Assembly (NCBI RefSeq): GCF_002443255.2
Contig: NW_019211454.1
Location: forward strand, 2,080,726 to 2,144,725
Direction: 5' to 3'
Source of the DNA: Varroa destructor
Taxonomy: Eukaryota; Arthropoda; Arachnida; Mesostigmata; Varroidae
Length of the DNA stretch: 64,000 nt
The position numbers and the translations under genes were made by a program. Each line of letters opens with the position of its first letter. Positions within the stretch are counted from its first letter, which is position 1. The notes under the pieces were generated by a model, which worked only from the letters and a program-made list of their open reading frames with translations, did no database searches and was not told where the DNA came from. This document shows positions 13,212 to 26,060 of the stretch, piece after piece.

Positions 13212-13556
13212 CTTCTCCGAATGATTTTACTAATCGCCTGCTAAAAGTAGTCTGACGTCGAATTTTTTGAGGTCACAAACAATTTTCGTGCCGTACACAG
13301 GTACCAGTAGCAACATATGCACGTACTACCTCAGATGTTTCACGGTTTCTGCTCTACTTTCCGGTAGCAGGAGATCTTTTGTAACCGATAACACTAATTA
13401 TATCGAGTCGGTATTAACGAATAATATCAAACTGTGCTGACAGACGATAGGCCGTCTGATGCACATGCTCAAATACGTACTCCCACGCAGCACTGTGGGT
13501 TAGGGCTACGTCCGTATTGATTTGATCCAGCGAACAGCGTTTTATAGTTTCGTTAC

Positions 13557-13860
13557 CTTGAATGACTCCGATCGAGCGTCGAGTTCAGGGCAGAACGATA
13601 GGTCGGCGGAGGGGAAACAGGGCCGTTTAGTGGAGGACCAGATCCGCCGGAGACACCAATCGGATTAGCTGTAACACCCCCTCGCTGATCGCTACTTCCT
13701 GGTGCAGCTAGTGCGCCTGTTGCGTTCGTCACTGTATTCGTTCCTTGATTACTATTGTTCGGCGGGTGCCGATCGAATAGAAGCCTCAGACGATACTCTT
13801 GCATCGACGCTTGATAAGAGGGTGGCGGTGGACGATAGTGGAACTCCGGGTACATCATCG
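13557..13860 (-). CDS. penultimate exon of a PPxY-tail protein
   Basis: Acceptor ACATTTCAG (G at 13861) and donor CAAG/GTAACG (last exon base 13557) bound 304 bases: two bases, 100 codons, two bases. Counted from the first of two Met codons, the segment opens with YPEFHYRPPPPSYQ (PPxY at 12-15), then MQEYRLRLL. A Asn/Thr/Gly/Ala-rich linker (about 31-80) follows, then SPPPTYRS (PPxY at 84-87). With the next exon this gives three PPxY motifs in 163 residues. PPxY binds WW domains (established). The composition and absence of a fold suggest an intracellular tail, and the conserved-looking PPPPSY...MQEYRLRLL block recalls tails of arthropod LDL-receptor-class-A membrane proteins, but I cannot confirm that. 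The Met codons need not be the start, because the exon has a clear acceptor just before them. Confidence 0.7.
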
Positions 13861-15249
13861 CTGAAATGTCAACGCCACAAGATGAGACTAGTTATTAGGT
13901 ATAAACGAAGGTCGATTTCGTCATTGAAATCTGTCTACATACACCTGTAAATACATGGTGCAGAACAAGCCGCCATAAGCTGATAATTGGAGATGGATTT
14001 CAGCGACAGTCATATTTATATACTATTGAACAACAGTGAACAGGGCCTTTTTGTTGAAGTACGTTATCAAGTAGACATATCAACAAGCATCCGGCTGAGT
14101 TACGTTAATGACTGTAGGCAATATTATTCGATGCGATAGAATGGTACGTTAACGCGCAATATGATTAAGCAGACACTTACGCTTAATTTAGATAAAAGTA
14201 AAATGGCCCTACCATTTTACATTCAGCTGTGTGTCGTTTGTTATTATATCTGTGTACGTGTTGCGTCTTTACTCTGGTAAATCTCCACCCTTGGCCTATA
14301 AATTACCTCACTTATCAAAAAAGTAATGATAAACATATATTTTCTGTGCACAAATAAGCCGTTTCGAAATTCAACTTCAATACGCACACAACAACTGACA
14401 GAGACAACGCAGACATGCTCATGTTTAAGGGAACGCCTCAATCAAGCTTTATCGCATGCTATAAAATGCTCCTATTCGGCTTCCGAATGATCAGTCTCGC
14501 CAAAATAGTAATGATAAAAGCAGGGATGATTGAAGAAAAAACGTCGTGCGACTGTTGTGCCATGCAGTACAACTTTAAACAGGGTCACGTCTATTTTATT
14601 CTTTAGCATCTCGTTCGCCAGGTCTGGCTAATAAGTGTCTTTCATTGTTGACTAGCTCGTAATTTTATTATCTAATAGAAATATATATAGTTAGGGGTAA
14701 TTTACGTAATCTCAACTTCAGCCTCCAAAGCCAATAAAGAGAGCGAGATATTTTTAAATATAGCTAAAGAAGGCTGGATTATTCTACTTCACACTGGTAC
14801 TTCACAGGCTAACAGAGACATTGGCACACATTATAACTTACTGGCACCCTATGTGATACGTAAAAGTGGCATGTCCTCAAGCGTATGTCGTTCTTCAGCG
14901 AGTCTAGTATTCATATTATGTATTTATGTCTCGTAGTATGTACAAATGCTACATTCTATCTCACCATCTAACCACTATTGTCGTTCAAGTGAGCTTGACT
15001 TAAGTTTAAGTGTTTTCTGGTGGCTTCCATACGTCAAATGTCCAAATGGAAAGAAAAATACCGATTAGCAGATTACTCCGTCAAAACAAATCTACACAAC
15101 ATGAAACTGCTGAGACGTTTCCTGCAACTACCAGCGAGCTAAAGAGAATCGAGAACGCTATATCATGAAGAAGGACGTGTGATTTATTAAGGACTCCAAA
15201 AAATGGTCCGTCCTTTGAGATAGATCAGAAGATCGTAGACTCGCTCCGT
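13861..15249. other. intron or intergenic, no gene seen
   Basis: If the - strand gene continues to the right, this is its next intron. It contains AT-rich DNA and chance frames of 60-82 codons only. No further exon with phase 1 exit (needed to join 13860) was recognised. Confidence 0.4.
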
Positions 15250-15949
15250 TAGAAATTACGTTTCATCACCGACTCAGAAATGCCGAATCTAGGGGCAGTA
15301 AACCTGCCAAGTAACCTCGGTTAAATGCTTGAACGAAACAAACATGCCTTTAGTGGGTAAAGCAAGTCAAGAGTTGGACCGTTGAAAACTGAAAAAGGTT
15401 AGTTTTTCGCACGGTTCTCATTTTGAAATCTTCGCCAAAAACGTCCTCATGTTTTCAGGCGTGTTGGCATACGGCTTCCCGAATATTAAATAAAAAATCC
15501 ATTAAATGTTATGATGTGGTTGACGATCTCTTGCAAAGGCACTGGCATGATGCACTTCATGCAGGGAATACTAAAGCAAAAGGAATATGCTAAGGTTATC
15601 CAAGGATCGAAGCAGCCTTAGGTACTGGAATGGTTCCCTGACGGTGACTGCGTTTGCGTGCATGATATGCGTCTTGCCATAGAGCTCGGAGTACCTCTAG
15701 CCTACTCACTGCCAATGGTGTTTAGGTTCTGCCATAGCCTGCTATTTCGGTGGACCTCAGTCGCAGAGAGGACGTCCGAAAAATCGTAAAGTCATGGGTT
15801 CGGGATGGATAGGGCATAAAAAACGTTATAGATCTTCGTGAAAAATCACTAATGTGTGTCAATAGTATCCACTCGTGGCTGAGGGAACGAAAAAGTGCAT
15901 CAGGAAGATGCCTCAAAAAGTGACGACACTTACTGCTGCTCTCAATTAG
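15250..15949 (+). pseudogene. Tc1-type transposase fossil
   Basis: Ordered blocks of a Tc1-family transposase are readable across frames. HRLRNAESRG (from 15268) precedes SKPAK-stop-PRLNA, the usual RKP-like linker. KQVKSWTVEN (about 15358-15390) matches the HK-W-TVEDW segment. After a frameshift comes KKVSFSHGSHFEIF, where the family has FSDES-F, so the first catalytic Asp is now His. A segment from 15507 matches the MVWG-S-GxG region and includes ISCKGTGMMHFMQG. FPDGDCVCVHDM (about 15637-15669) aligns with the QDNAPCH region and keeps Asp. KMPQKV near the end (15905-15922) matches the SMPRR motif before the stop. Several stop codons and at least one frameshift make it inactive. The third acidic residue region (SPDxNPIE) is only faint (near 15750). 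Terminal inverted repeats were not found. Confidence 0.8.
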
Positions 15950-17101
15950 ATCACATCATTTGTCAGGTATTTAAAAGTACTTAACGGCATATTTGTTGAC
16001 ATTTAGGGTACCAATGCTGCCCCTTCATAGGTCACAATGCGTTTGAAAATATCCCGTGTCGGTTCAAGGTAATTGGCTTGGATAGTTGAAACTATTCATA
16101 GAGTTTCTTTGAATTTATTTGATTAAGCGCCGCTGATTGTACATATATCTATGTATAATGAAGCAGAGAGGCAAAAATATAAAAACAAGAAAAAGAAGCT
16201 TCTAGCCTTTGTTGCTTATTTAATAAGTACGACTTGGGCATTTTCGCAAACGAACATCCCCATCGTACTGGAACAGGCTGTGGGCAGAAAATCAGTGATC
16301 TGTTGTTAACCTTCGACGCACAACAAGTGATCCAAAACATAACGTGAAATCTCCTTAGTTCTTATGGACATTACCTGAAGTATAGTTTTTCTCGTTGTTC
16401 TTATCGTCATCGTCGTCGTTAAGACGAGTCGAAAGGTCTCTCGAACGGAGATAAACAAGACCAGCTACTATCGATTCTAAACCAACCGTTGGGTCAAAGA
16501 GAAAACGATGCAAAAGACTGTGGTCGCTTCCAATGGACAAAATGACACAACCATCTTTTTTCCAACAGCATTAGCAAAGCAATTTATGTTTGTCTAGTTA
16601 CAAGCAAGCCAAGACGTTTTGTATCGATTGAATGATCTAAAAAAATTATTGGACCTTCCAAGAGCACTCTATATGGGCCGGTTCCAGTAACCCCGAAAGT
16701 AAAGCCTTAAGCATTTGCAGATTAATTGCTTTCTCTTCATAGGCAAACTTTGTAACAAAAAGTAACAAAACGTTGTAAGATCTTCGATAGATTGATAACT
16801 CAATATCAATATAGCAACACAATATTACACCCTTAACGGGCACCATAGTTTTTGTTTAGCCAGCACTGTTATTGCGTGCCTATAGATTCAATTTTGAAGT
16901 GTCCTAGCAATACGGTATTTCGTTCTATCTTATTATTTCTCTACGTACACACTTCCTAGAGGGACGATTCGATTTAGTCGTTCGACGAAAAGTAAACCTT
17001 ATGAGACCTTTACTCACTACACAATGTCCCCTTCATGTACATCATTAAGAAAAATGGCAATTTATTTCCTATTGCTATATCATTTGGATTTGTCGCCGTG
17101 T

Positions 17102-17145
<44 letters not shown>

Positions 17146-18159
17146 CGTTTATTACGATAGTGGTTCCATAAATGATCAATGACAGCTTTTGTTGTACTGC
17201 AACGTTCACCAGCAAAATGTGACGCCCTGCGTAAAACATCCGTGAGATTCTTCACACTACGATGCCACGGGACGCCATGATTGTCCGTTACCGAACTTCT
17301 GAGCATAATAGACGTCGGTAGGAAAGCAAAAAATGACACGTTTTTCCCTTTCCTATTTTACCCCTCAAATTCTTCTCGCGTCGCAGTTCTATTTCGCCTC
17401 TCAGCTCATGTATTCCGTGGGGGAACGCGACGTCGGCATTCATACGCTTTGTTAGTCCATATTATTACTAGTTGCCGTTAATGTTATTATTGCATTTACA
17501 GTCGACAAGGGGGAACATCACAGTCTATGACCCATGAGCGGCACGCGCTTGCTTTGTGTGTGCTTCTTATACTGGGCTTATGAGCTTCAGTTCACCTTCA
17601 TGTTTAATCTCCGTCGTTATGTTGAAAGTTGCCGTTTCTGAATCGTTGGCTCCATTCAGTTACTGTCGGGTCACAAAACTGAGGTAAAAGCCTGTAAAGC
17701 CTTCAATAGCACCCTACTAACAATGAGCTTAACAACAAGTCCACTTTTAATTTCGTTGGCCTAAAAACCGGTAGCAAGTTCGATGTTAAACTCGGGCTTG
17801 CACATATTTAACGTGGAAAGGAATAGTAAACTTGACCAGGTCAAGCTCGTGGTTTATTTCTTTTTTGAAAAAGATTTTCTTCTCTTTGTTTTTAAAGTTT
17901 TACAATTTTCTAACAATAGATCTACTTTTGCTTTTCTTTGCTGTTCGGATAGGATTCTACTTAGATCTATACTGGTCTTCCGACCGCTGTGAAGTGTCAC
18001 TTGACGTTCTTGGCAAGCTTCCATAAGGGAGACGTATAAGCGAAATATAGTATTGTTTACGTTTAAAGTTTACCTATTGTGCGTATTCTGGGTGTGTCTT
18101 TCATTGAGCTGACACGAAAGTAGCAGCCCACCGCTCGTAAGCCCCATTGGGCCAAGGGT
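15950..18159. other. non-coding stretch with TA repeat
   Basis: AT-rich DNA with a long (TA)n tract at 17105-17143. The open frames on both strands are short and of biased composition. No exon could be supported. Confidence 0.5.
17105..17143. repeat. (TA)n microsatellite
   Basis: An uninterrupted alternating TA run of about 39 bases, self-complementary and likely to be length-variable. Confidence 0.95.
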
Positions 18160-18670
18160 GATTAGCCGGTCAACGCGAGAGAAGCTGAGCTGACGTATAG
18201 ATCTCCTCTTTTTTTAAGAACAGGATGAAGAAAGTGGGTTTCTTCCGGCTCGAATGGGGATTGCGCGATCGGTAGGGGGCTCCTTGGTGAGGGTAGCAAC
18301 AAGACGTCGCACACGCTTCCTGATACACCAGGGAGCGCAGAGAATGGAGACCAGAGCAAAAACTTACATTTCGGTGACGTCTCAGAGCCTGAAACGACCC
18401 TTCCGATACGACTTGCAATCGCCATACTCCTTCCACGCGCACTTCAAGCAACGCTTTCTTTGCTTGCATCAGCTATCGCTAGGGCGGCGGCTGTTTCCGC
18501 TTCTGTGGAAACGCTACCGTTGGCAGTTCGGGCGGCATTAAAGGCGATGTGCTACTTCTAATTAGAGCTTGGAGGCAGCAGAGGATACAGGCGGCAGTGG
18601 ATTCCAGGGAAAACCCTTCCGTCGTGGCCAGCTTCCTAGCTTGCCCCAAACAACTTATATGCCACAACCA
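18160..18670. other. GC-rich island open in several frames
   Basis: This is clearly richer in GC than its flanks and open for 80-110 codons in frames of both strands. On the + strand a frame without an ATG runs from just after a TGA near 18226 to a TAA at about 18560; its end is Ala/Leu-rich (LLASAIARAAAV, then a short hydrophobic end). On the - strand a 33-codon frame starting at ATG 18469 runs into a very good donor, AAAT/GTAAGT (GT at 18370-18369). The two readings compete and at most one is coding. Low stop density from base composition could explain all of them. Confidence 0.25.
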
Positions 18671-20828
18671 TTTTTTCTTTCAAACTAGAGTAATATGGGT
18701 AATAAGCCTGACAACGAGATGTCACTTATGGATAATTATGCACAAAACGCTAAGAAATGGGTAAAGAGTGTTGCATTGTAAACGCTATAGCGGTAGATGA
18801 ATCATGCGGAAACGGATCGAACGTCCCCCCTTCTCGTACAGAATATTGCTGCTACTAAGATATACTTTGTATATCTAAATATTTTTTAACTGCCGTACCA
18901 TCTTTCTGTACTAGTGACTGCCAATAATAACTAGGTAGATTAGAGTTTGTTTTCGAATATTTATGTGAATACGCAGTTAGGAGCTGTGAAAATTTGCTTT
19001 TGAAATAGTTAAGTTATATAAATAAATTTTCAACTTCCAGCTTCAATTAATTCTAGTTGTTCAATATGTACACGTGTTTACTATGGGACAATAATACTTA
19101 AGCATTGAATATATAAGCGTTGAATTGAATATTTTTCAAATGTCGTATTTTAATTCAACTTTTAGCAAAATTCAAAGAATGCCAGAGTACGTTGTATGTA
19201 GTGTTTTTGTTCCTTAGTGAAGAACTAGCAAAATGAGCATAAAGAGAAGTTGCTATATGGCCATACGTGGATATATCTTTCTACAGCAAAGCTTGTATAG
19301 CAAGACAAAGTTAAAACAGTACGAGGCCGCCATCGCTGCCGCTTCTGCTTTGGAAATCTTGAAACAGTACAAATTTAACGATGTATTGCCTTGTGTAAGC
19401 TCGATTGTTCTCGACTTCGCCGAGGATAACATCGATAACATTGATACCATCTAAGTTGAGGAACAGAAAAAGGCCAATAATGGATAATATCTGTCCCTGT
19501 TCGGTGTACAAATGTGGGGCTACGAATCTTCTAACCTTGGGTTGACCTTGAAGCCGAACCAGGCAAAGCAACATTCCAGCTTCCCAGATATGTACCCACT
19601 CGTGTAGGCAGCAAAGGGAGAAGACAGCTTTTTTACAATCAGCCTCTTGCTTTCAAAACTCCTTTTCGAGATGTGTGTTTTGCGTTCCTCACAGATGTAT
19701 CTGGAGAAAGCCTAGTTGAAAATTACGCGATAATATGGTACGCTAATGTACTAAACAAGTCGGCTTCAATAAAACGAGGCAGTTGTTCAATACATAGAAG
19801 AAGAAGAAATTTTCAGAGGAAAGGGGCCTATGGATGCAAAAAGGAAGAAAAAATTCCCTAGAGTAGCTCTCTGATCGTCAGTAGTAATAAATAGCTATTT
19901 GAATAATGGGCAACGTAAAAATAACGATAAACGATTTATGTATTGCGAATAGAATGCGCAATCTGTTACTTAAATGATGCAAGACACGATTCCGTGAAGT
20001 TGAGGCCAGAAAGCTGTAGTAGGTAATATATAGCATTGTTGGGAATTTATGGTGGGGTGATGTCCTCCAACTTTAAATCCCACGTGGCCATCTAACCCGG
20101 CGTCCATATCCGCTAAATAACCAAGCAAACCTGAATGACTTTATGCGAGCGATTTGTAGATTATGGTTACTGGCCACCTATGACCTTCACGAGGAAATTT
20201 AAGGCACAAACGATATTCAATACGCTTATTAGCGGGCATTTTTGATCTGTCAAAAGTGGTCCCGCTTAAATCTGTCTTGTCCGACGGTCAAAAAAGCGGA
20301 TCCTAGATAGTTGAAGATATGACTGTTAGTTACATTATGTTGATGTTGTCAAACAGCAGTAATTATATAACATAACACGAAATAACAATATAGTTTTAGG
20401 AAGTACGGGTCTGAAGTTAGCTACACATGTTTCTGATATCTATTTTCAATGCCATGACCATTTATATATTTATTCAGGATCTTGTAACAGGGCTCATCAT
20501 GTCCGGTTGAATATTCTCTGTTCACAACTTAATGCAATCAAGTATCATCGGGGGAACTTAATCAATTATTTGCAATGTGTTCATTGAACCAGTTGGTTTA
20601 TTTTTAGTATTTAGTATTATTATAAGCATTTTATCAGGTCTGTTCCACCATGCATTGGTTAGATAGAGTGTTTTACGAGACGCTAACTTCTTCTCGACAG
20701 GCTTACACAAAGTTATATCGAATGCATTTGTCCTCCATAGTCATTTAAATAACAAGTTGCTGTTATGCAAAGCATCAAATGGTTCCACATAGATGGATCC
20801 CGTGACTCGATGCCGTTAGCAGTACTAA

Positions 20829-20861
20829 TAATTATATATATATATATAATTATATATATAT
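20829..20861. repeat. AT-rich palindromic dinucleotide tract
   Basis: Two runs of alternating AT separated by aatt, together nearly self-complementary. It can form a cruciform but shows no sign of an origin or other function. Confidence 0.8.
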
Positions 20862-21689
20862 AACTGATTGTATAGAATAGCCTATTTACACGTAGGTCGC
20901 AGTGACGGCTTTTTTATTCGATACAGTCCAGAACTCTACGGCACAAAACTTGGAAAACTTAGATAACTGCGAGATTTCTGGTACACGACGTGAAGCACGT
21001 ACTCCAGCCGAATATAGTGAGGTGGGGTACAGCAGAGGCGTCCTTTCATCGGCTGAAGAGGAAAGTCGACTGAAAATTTGCTTAAACGCGCTTTATCTCC
21101 AAGTGGTAATAATGGTCATAATGACGACAACTGGTGGGGCTTACAGAACAAGATACTCGCCTCCTAAAAAGAGACACTCAGACGAATTTTACAATACTGA
21201 TCCAAGAAGAGCAAGAACATTAGAGAAGAAGGATTAAAGCATACTTCTATATATAGAGAAGGAAAGAAAAGCTTGCAAAGGAGGGGCACCTTTACAGGCG
21301 GTTTACTAGGCTGCTGGTATCCAGTAGCTGGGAGAGGTACGGCACGTGAAGTTTTCAAAACGCGGGTAAAAACCTCGACGATGATGGCGACGATAGAGAA
21401 TTGATGAACGTGCTGGGAATAGGGGACAACCGGGTATAGAGATAGCAAGCGTGGGAACCAGACGATAGGAGAGAGGGGGATAGAATGAAGAAGTGATGGT
21501 GGAACACCACCCAAAACCAGCCCACAGCGAACATTCAATTGACTTTCAGAGTTAGCATAAATCTAGAAGAAAGGGACGAAGGCTGAAGCCTCCATACTAT
21601 AGAAGGAAAGCATGAATGCAGAGAAGATACCTTCAGTGAGCAGCGCCGCTGAGGGGGCACGCAAGAGAAATCCGCAAATAGCAGAGGCG

Positions 21690-21724
21690 CACGTAATACC
21701 ACTTCGGCAATGTGGTATTACGTG
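21690..21724. repeat. 13-bp perfect inverted repeat, 9-base loop
   Basis: CACGTAATACCAC (21690-21702) is followed by a nine-base loop and its exact reverse complement (21712-21724). Unlike most palindromes here it is not simple AT sequence. Too short for an animal pre-miRNA stem. It may be a foldback remnant of a transposon end or a transcribed hairpin. Confidence 0.7.
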
Positions 21725-22050
21725 TACCGTCATCGGGGCGGTCGCTGTTGCCGTCGTTGTCGACAAACGCGAATCGATACGCGCCGCTTCCCATTAGAGG
21801 CCATCGGCAGTTTTGGTAAATGGTAGCGCCATTGTACCTTTTGCTCACATTACCAGTGGTAAAATGTCCATTAACCGAGACTTGGCCTTTGCCTTTAAAC
21901 ACACGTCTTACCTCTTCTTTAGCTTCAGTGTATCGAGGATTGGGTAGCAAAACGTTGAAAAAGCGACTGAAGATAAATTGAAGGAAAGGGATTCGATTTT
22001 CATGCTCAACTTATTATACTGTAATATATGTATACGTATAGATGTGCTGA

Positions 22051-22114
22051 TGGTGCAATGGCGATAATGAATAGGCTACATTCGAACCTTAGTACGAAGG
22101 TAGGGATTGATTCA
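22051..22114 (+). mobile_element. possible tRNA-like (SINE) relic
   Basis: An A-box-like TGGTGCAATGG (22051-22061) and a weaker B-box-like GGATTGATTCA (22104-22114, eight of eleven bases of the consensus) lie 53 bases apart, with an anticodon-arm-like TTCGAACC...GAAGG between. The spacing is similar to that of the element at 8.13 kb. No cloverleaf can be drawn with confidence. Confidence 0.2.
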
Positions 22115-24359
22115 ATAATTCATTATAAGGTTGATATTTTACAATCATATTATTAATGTATAGCGTGTTTGGCCACTAAATGAAGACATATGAGGTGGTC
22201 GAAATTAAAACTGGGCGTAGTCACATGATTCTGCGGTGCGTTCAGCTATTTGAAGTAACACTTGACGGCATTTCCGGACGTATAACCCGAATTACCTCAA
22301 TTAAAGTGTATGATTTGTTTGCCAGTAACGCATAACAAGTTATGGGAAAGAGCACCAATGCAATAGTCGTCCACTTTATTCGTTATTTCATATCATTCAG
22401 TGACACATTTCGCCGCCGCTGCGCCAACGACACCTTTTCTTTTGAGTTCTTTCTTCCTCATTTTTATTCTTGCTTCTTACACTTTTTTCTACGCGGATTG
22501 AACGCGGATGCCACTGACTAAGCGAGAACGAGATGACCTTGCCTACCGACTCATGGCTGTATGGGATTGGGTGGTAGTCCGAGGAAAATCAAGATTGCTC
22601 ACTTCTCTAGCCACCGACCTTGCATTACATTGTTGGCTCTTGTCAAGATCTGCAGAGGGAAGAGTTCCAGCAGAGGAAGCCCGCTACTTTCACTAAGAAG
22701 AAACGGATAGGGAAGCAGATAGAACGAACAAAGTTGTATAGAAGATAGAACTGGCTGGACTAGATAAGGCCAGCCGAAGATGACGTTGGTTGGAAATGAA
22801 AAGAACGATAAAAAGTAAACGCAGACGTACAGGAGACGTCCAACTAGAATACGTTAGGATAAATTCCTAAAGCAGAAACAAAAATGTGAATGGGAGATTT
22901 AGGCAATGGCTGAAAAGTTGGTTTGCGATAAGGGGAAAAAAATATCAAAATGACAATTTAGCATCCTGGAAAAACAGGCCAAGGTTAGTCCGCAAAAGGC
23001 AAACAACAAGCGTCCACTGTTCGTGAAAAAGCAACGTAAAACAGATGAAGTCGATGTTGAAGTACTGGATAAAGAAAAAGGAATAGGAAAGGCTTAAAAA
23101 TGGCGTCGTGTTTCTGTTCCCAAGGCTTTGTCTCGTCGAATTAAAAGAACCCCTACGTGTCAATGGGCTCAGGGACAAATCCGAGACTGTTATTATTTGC
23201 CTGTGCAAGCCAGCGTTATTATAGGTACCTATCCACTTTCCGAATATCGCATAAGTAAGCTAAGCAAAAGCAATCAATCATGTTGTTATGCTGAGTGTAT
23301 TGGATGTTTAATACGCAACGCCTACGAGCATAGGTCCTTGTAATCGTGACCGAACATCTACACGTCCTATTTACTTTATGGGAATAAAAAGCACATATCA
23401 GGACTCTTATAAGACAACGAGGTTGGAGCACTATTCCTGTGTAGACTCCAAGTATTTTCTTTCATCCGTCAGACGTTCCACGCTAAACGAATTATTTACA
23501 CAGTATGATTTTCGTAAGAATACTTTTTCATCACTTATATATTTTACACCAGGCAATATTGGTTTCATGCTTAACTTACATGTATTAACTCCAAAATACA
23601 TATCTAAGCTAAGGGCGAACGTTCTGAACTATTACTTTGTGAACGCTTATATATATACATCAACGCTGTACCTGCGTATGGATGACTATATCTTCCATAA
23701 GGCGGAATTCTCGGTACGAACCGTCGATTAGGCTCAGCATGGGGATCCGTGGTCAGGCCTAACATTGTCCCACAAGATGAAACCGCTGAGTCGTGAGACG
23801 TTAGTCGCCACGCCACGCCCGACACCGTTATTAACACAATGCCCACACCTAAAATTATAGATACAAAGCGCGCTTAGTTAGAAGGAGAGAATCGGTTTTA
23901 CGATGCTGCTTTGAGACTTTCAAGGACCTATAAATCCATTGCTTTATGTGGTAAGCTAGGGAATTTGCTATTTCTACCTATAGCTTGTTCGATTAGCGTC
24001 CTGGCAGCTGCTCCCATACCTCATATAACTCTTTTGAAGAAAAACTGCTAAATCGCACTGTTAAAGGAGTAAATTGATGAAAATATGGTAGAAGATGCCC
24101 AAACTATGTTAGTTGTTGTGGTTTTCTAAAGTGACCTGAACCTATTGTCATGGCTGAATATTGCTAGTGTATATTGAGTCATTTCAACTAGCTATTACTG
24201 AGTTTGACGGATAATATAAAAATGTGTTTTGTAGAAAAAATATATAAAGAAGGAAGGAAACCAACCCTCTAAGTTGATGTTTGTTTCCCCAGCATTTTCT
24301 TAACGATCCGGTCCCAATATCAGTACATTTCGTCACCATTGAAACAGTCGCCGTACCAT

Positions 24360-24381
24360 AAAAAAAAAAAAAAAAAAAAAA
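24360..24381. repeat. A22 homopolymer
   Basis: A run of 22 A on the + strand. A retroposon tail was considered, but no source element is recognisable just upstream (the 5' side of the run). Confidence 0.95.
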
Positions 24382-24920
24382 GAAGCAACTCTAGGAAAGG
24401 GCCAGAAGGAGAAAATACAGAAGGAATGAAATCAATCCGTTCTGAGACTCGTGGTGGCAGTGTGAATATACATTGGGTTTCCCGTTCTGTTTACTTCAAA
24501 CAGTGCAGACCGTAAGTAAGCGAGTATGTCAATGTGATGGGCTATAGCAAAAAGCTACACGCTTATTCGTTCATTGGCCAAAAATACATCGATGGTGATC
24601 GACGGGTCTATCAGCGACCCCGTCATCTATATATACCACTCCTAATATGAGCAATGATGCCAGACCTCCAGCCTTCGGCAGAAGCAATTTAGAAGTGTCT
24701 GCGTTGCTCACCTCGTTTGTTTTTTCGGACTGAACCGAAATTTAAAATTGATGATTACAGCGGCCATCGAGATAGTCAGGGCCTTCTCGCCGTTGAAGGC
24801 GAAACAGTTATGCATATTTTCGCATTGATTCGTACTCAGTAATACTCGGCATGTAACGCAGTGAACTACAGCTCATTCCCGAGTGGAAGGTAGGCGTCAG
24901 CAGAAAACCCACTTCATCTG

Positions 24921-24944
24921 TCCATCCATCCATCCATCCATCCA
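24921..24944. repeat. (TCCA)n microsatellite
   Basis: Six TCCA units without interruption, followed by a diverged CATT-type stretch up to about 24966. Confidence 0.95.
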
Positions 24945-26041
24945 ACTACCCATCATTCATTCATTCTTTCGACGTATCGCTTATGTTCCTCGTAGGCTAT
25001 CATAGATTATCTTGGATAAATCTGATACGCTTCAATCTAAACTCGAACAACTTAGAATAATACATATATGAAAACTAAAATTGTACCATATACGAGTAGA
25101 GGATTGACACATCTTAAGCGCTATGCTCACATTTGCCTAATGGCCGTAGTGAATATTGTGAACTATACATACCGCAGCGCAGTGAACCATAGATAAATAA
25201 CGAGTCCAGAACGAGGCTATGTCTGGATATTTTGCCATGCGATGTCCACAAAGACGGCAACAACGATGACAACAACGCGGCCCCTGTCGCGGTTGGATGA
25301 CGTGAACGCGTCTGCATAGGTAGGGAGGGCGTTTGTTACACGCCAGTCCACCAACCATCTTCTATTACCCATCCATGCCAAGACGGTTTCTATGATCGAC
25401 TTGATCGTTATACCCAATGAGCCCAACGATGACTATCACATCGTCTGGGAGTGCGGCCGGTCGAGCATCGAAGCAAACAACTGGTCAAGATGCAGCAGGA
25501 GAACGAACTGAGGAACATAAACAAAATAGAAAACCGTTTCAGCAGTCCCTGTTTTATATGCCCATGTCCTGCACATCTGCTGCTTTTGCTATTGCTCGAT
25601 GTGCCATGCTGTGGCGTAATAGCCAGCACTTGTGCTGTACTACGCTATAAGCAGACGTCTTTATCTTTCAGTCTCTGATTCCCTTTCTGATGGAGGTGAT
25701 TCCGTATATTTGCCTCCATTTGGCATGGTCGATCAGATCGGTCTGTTGGTAGCTAGGTGCTAGGTATCGGTGATGATAGTGGTGACGATAAGAGCATTGA
25801 GATGATGACCCCGTTCAGAGGTGACTGGCCCTGCCACACGTATTTCTAATGTATTTCCATATGCAGAAGCAATACCAGTAGCAGCGACGACAGAAATCCT
25901 GATCCTTTTACTAAGAGTAGTCGCGTTGTCGAACCGCGCTGGTAAACAACAGACAACACAGGGAAATCCCATTAAAAGGCGATGCATTTTCATTCTTTCC
26001 GCCTCTTCCTTTTGCCTCTCTCTATATCGAACAGTGGATAG

Positions 26042-26060
26042 TATTATTATTATTATTATT
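26042..26060. repeat. (ATT)n microsatellite
   Basis: About six ATT units. They give runs of Ile in the + frame and on the complementary strand, producing the artificial open frames over 25.76-26.10 kb. Confidence 0.9.

Larger units (their letters stand above)
8014..13556 (-). other. intron of the PPxY-tail gene (5.5 kb)
   Basis: Bounded by donor CAAG/GTAACG (13557/13556) and acceptor CATAG/G (8014/8013), phase 2. It holds a tRNA-like element near 8.13-8.20 kb, an Ala/Thr-coding trinucleotide repeat near 11.03 kb and chance open frames on both strands. The longest of these, on the + strand at 11010-11426, is built on that repeat and on Lys/Arg-rich low complexity. Confidence 0.6.
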
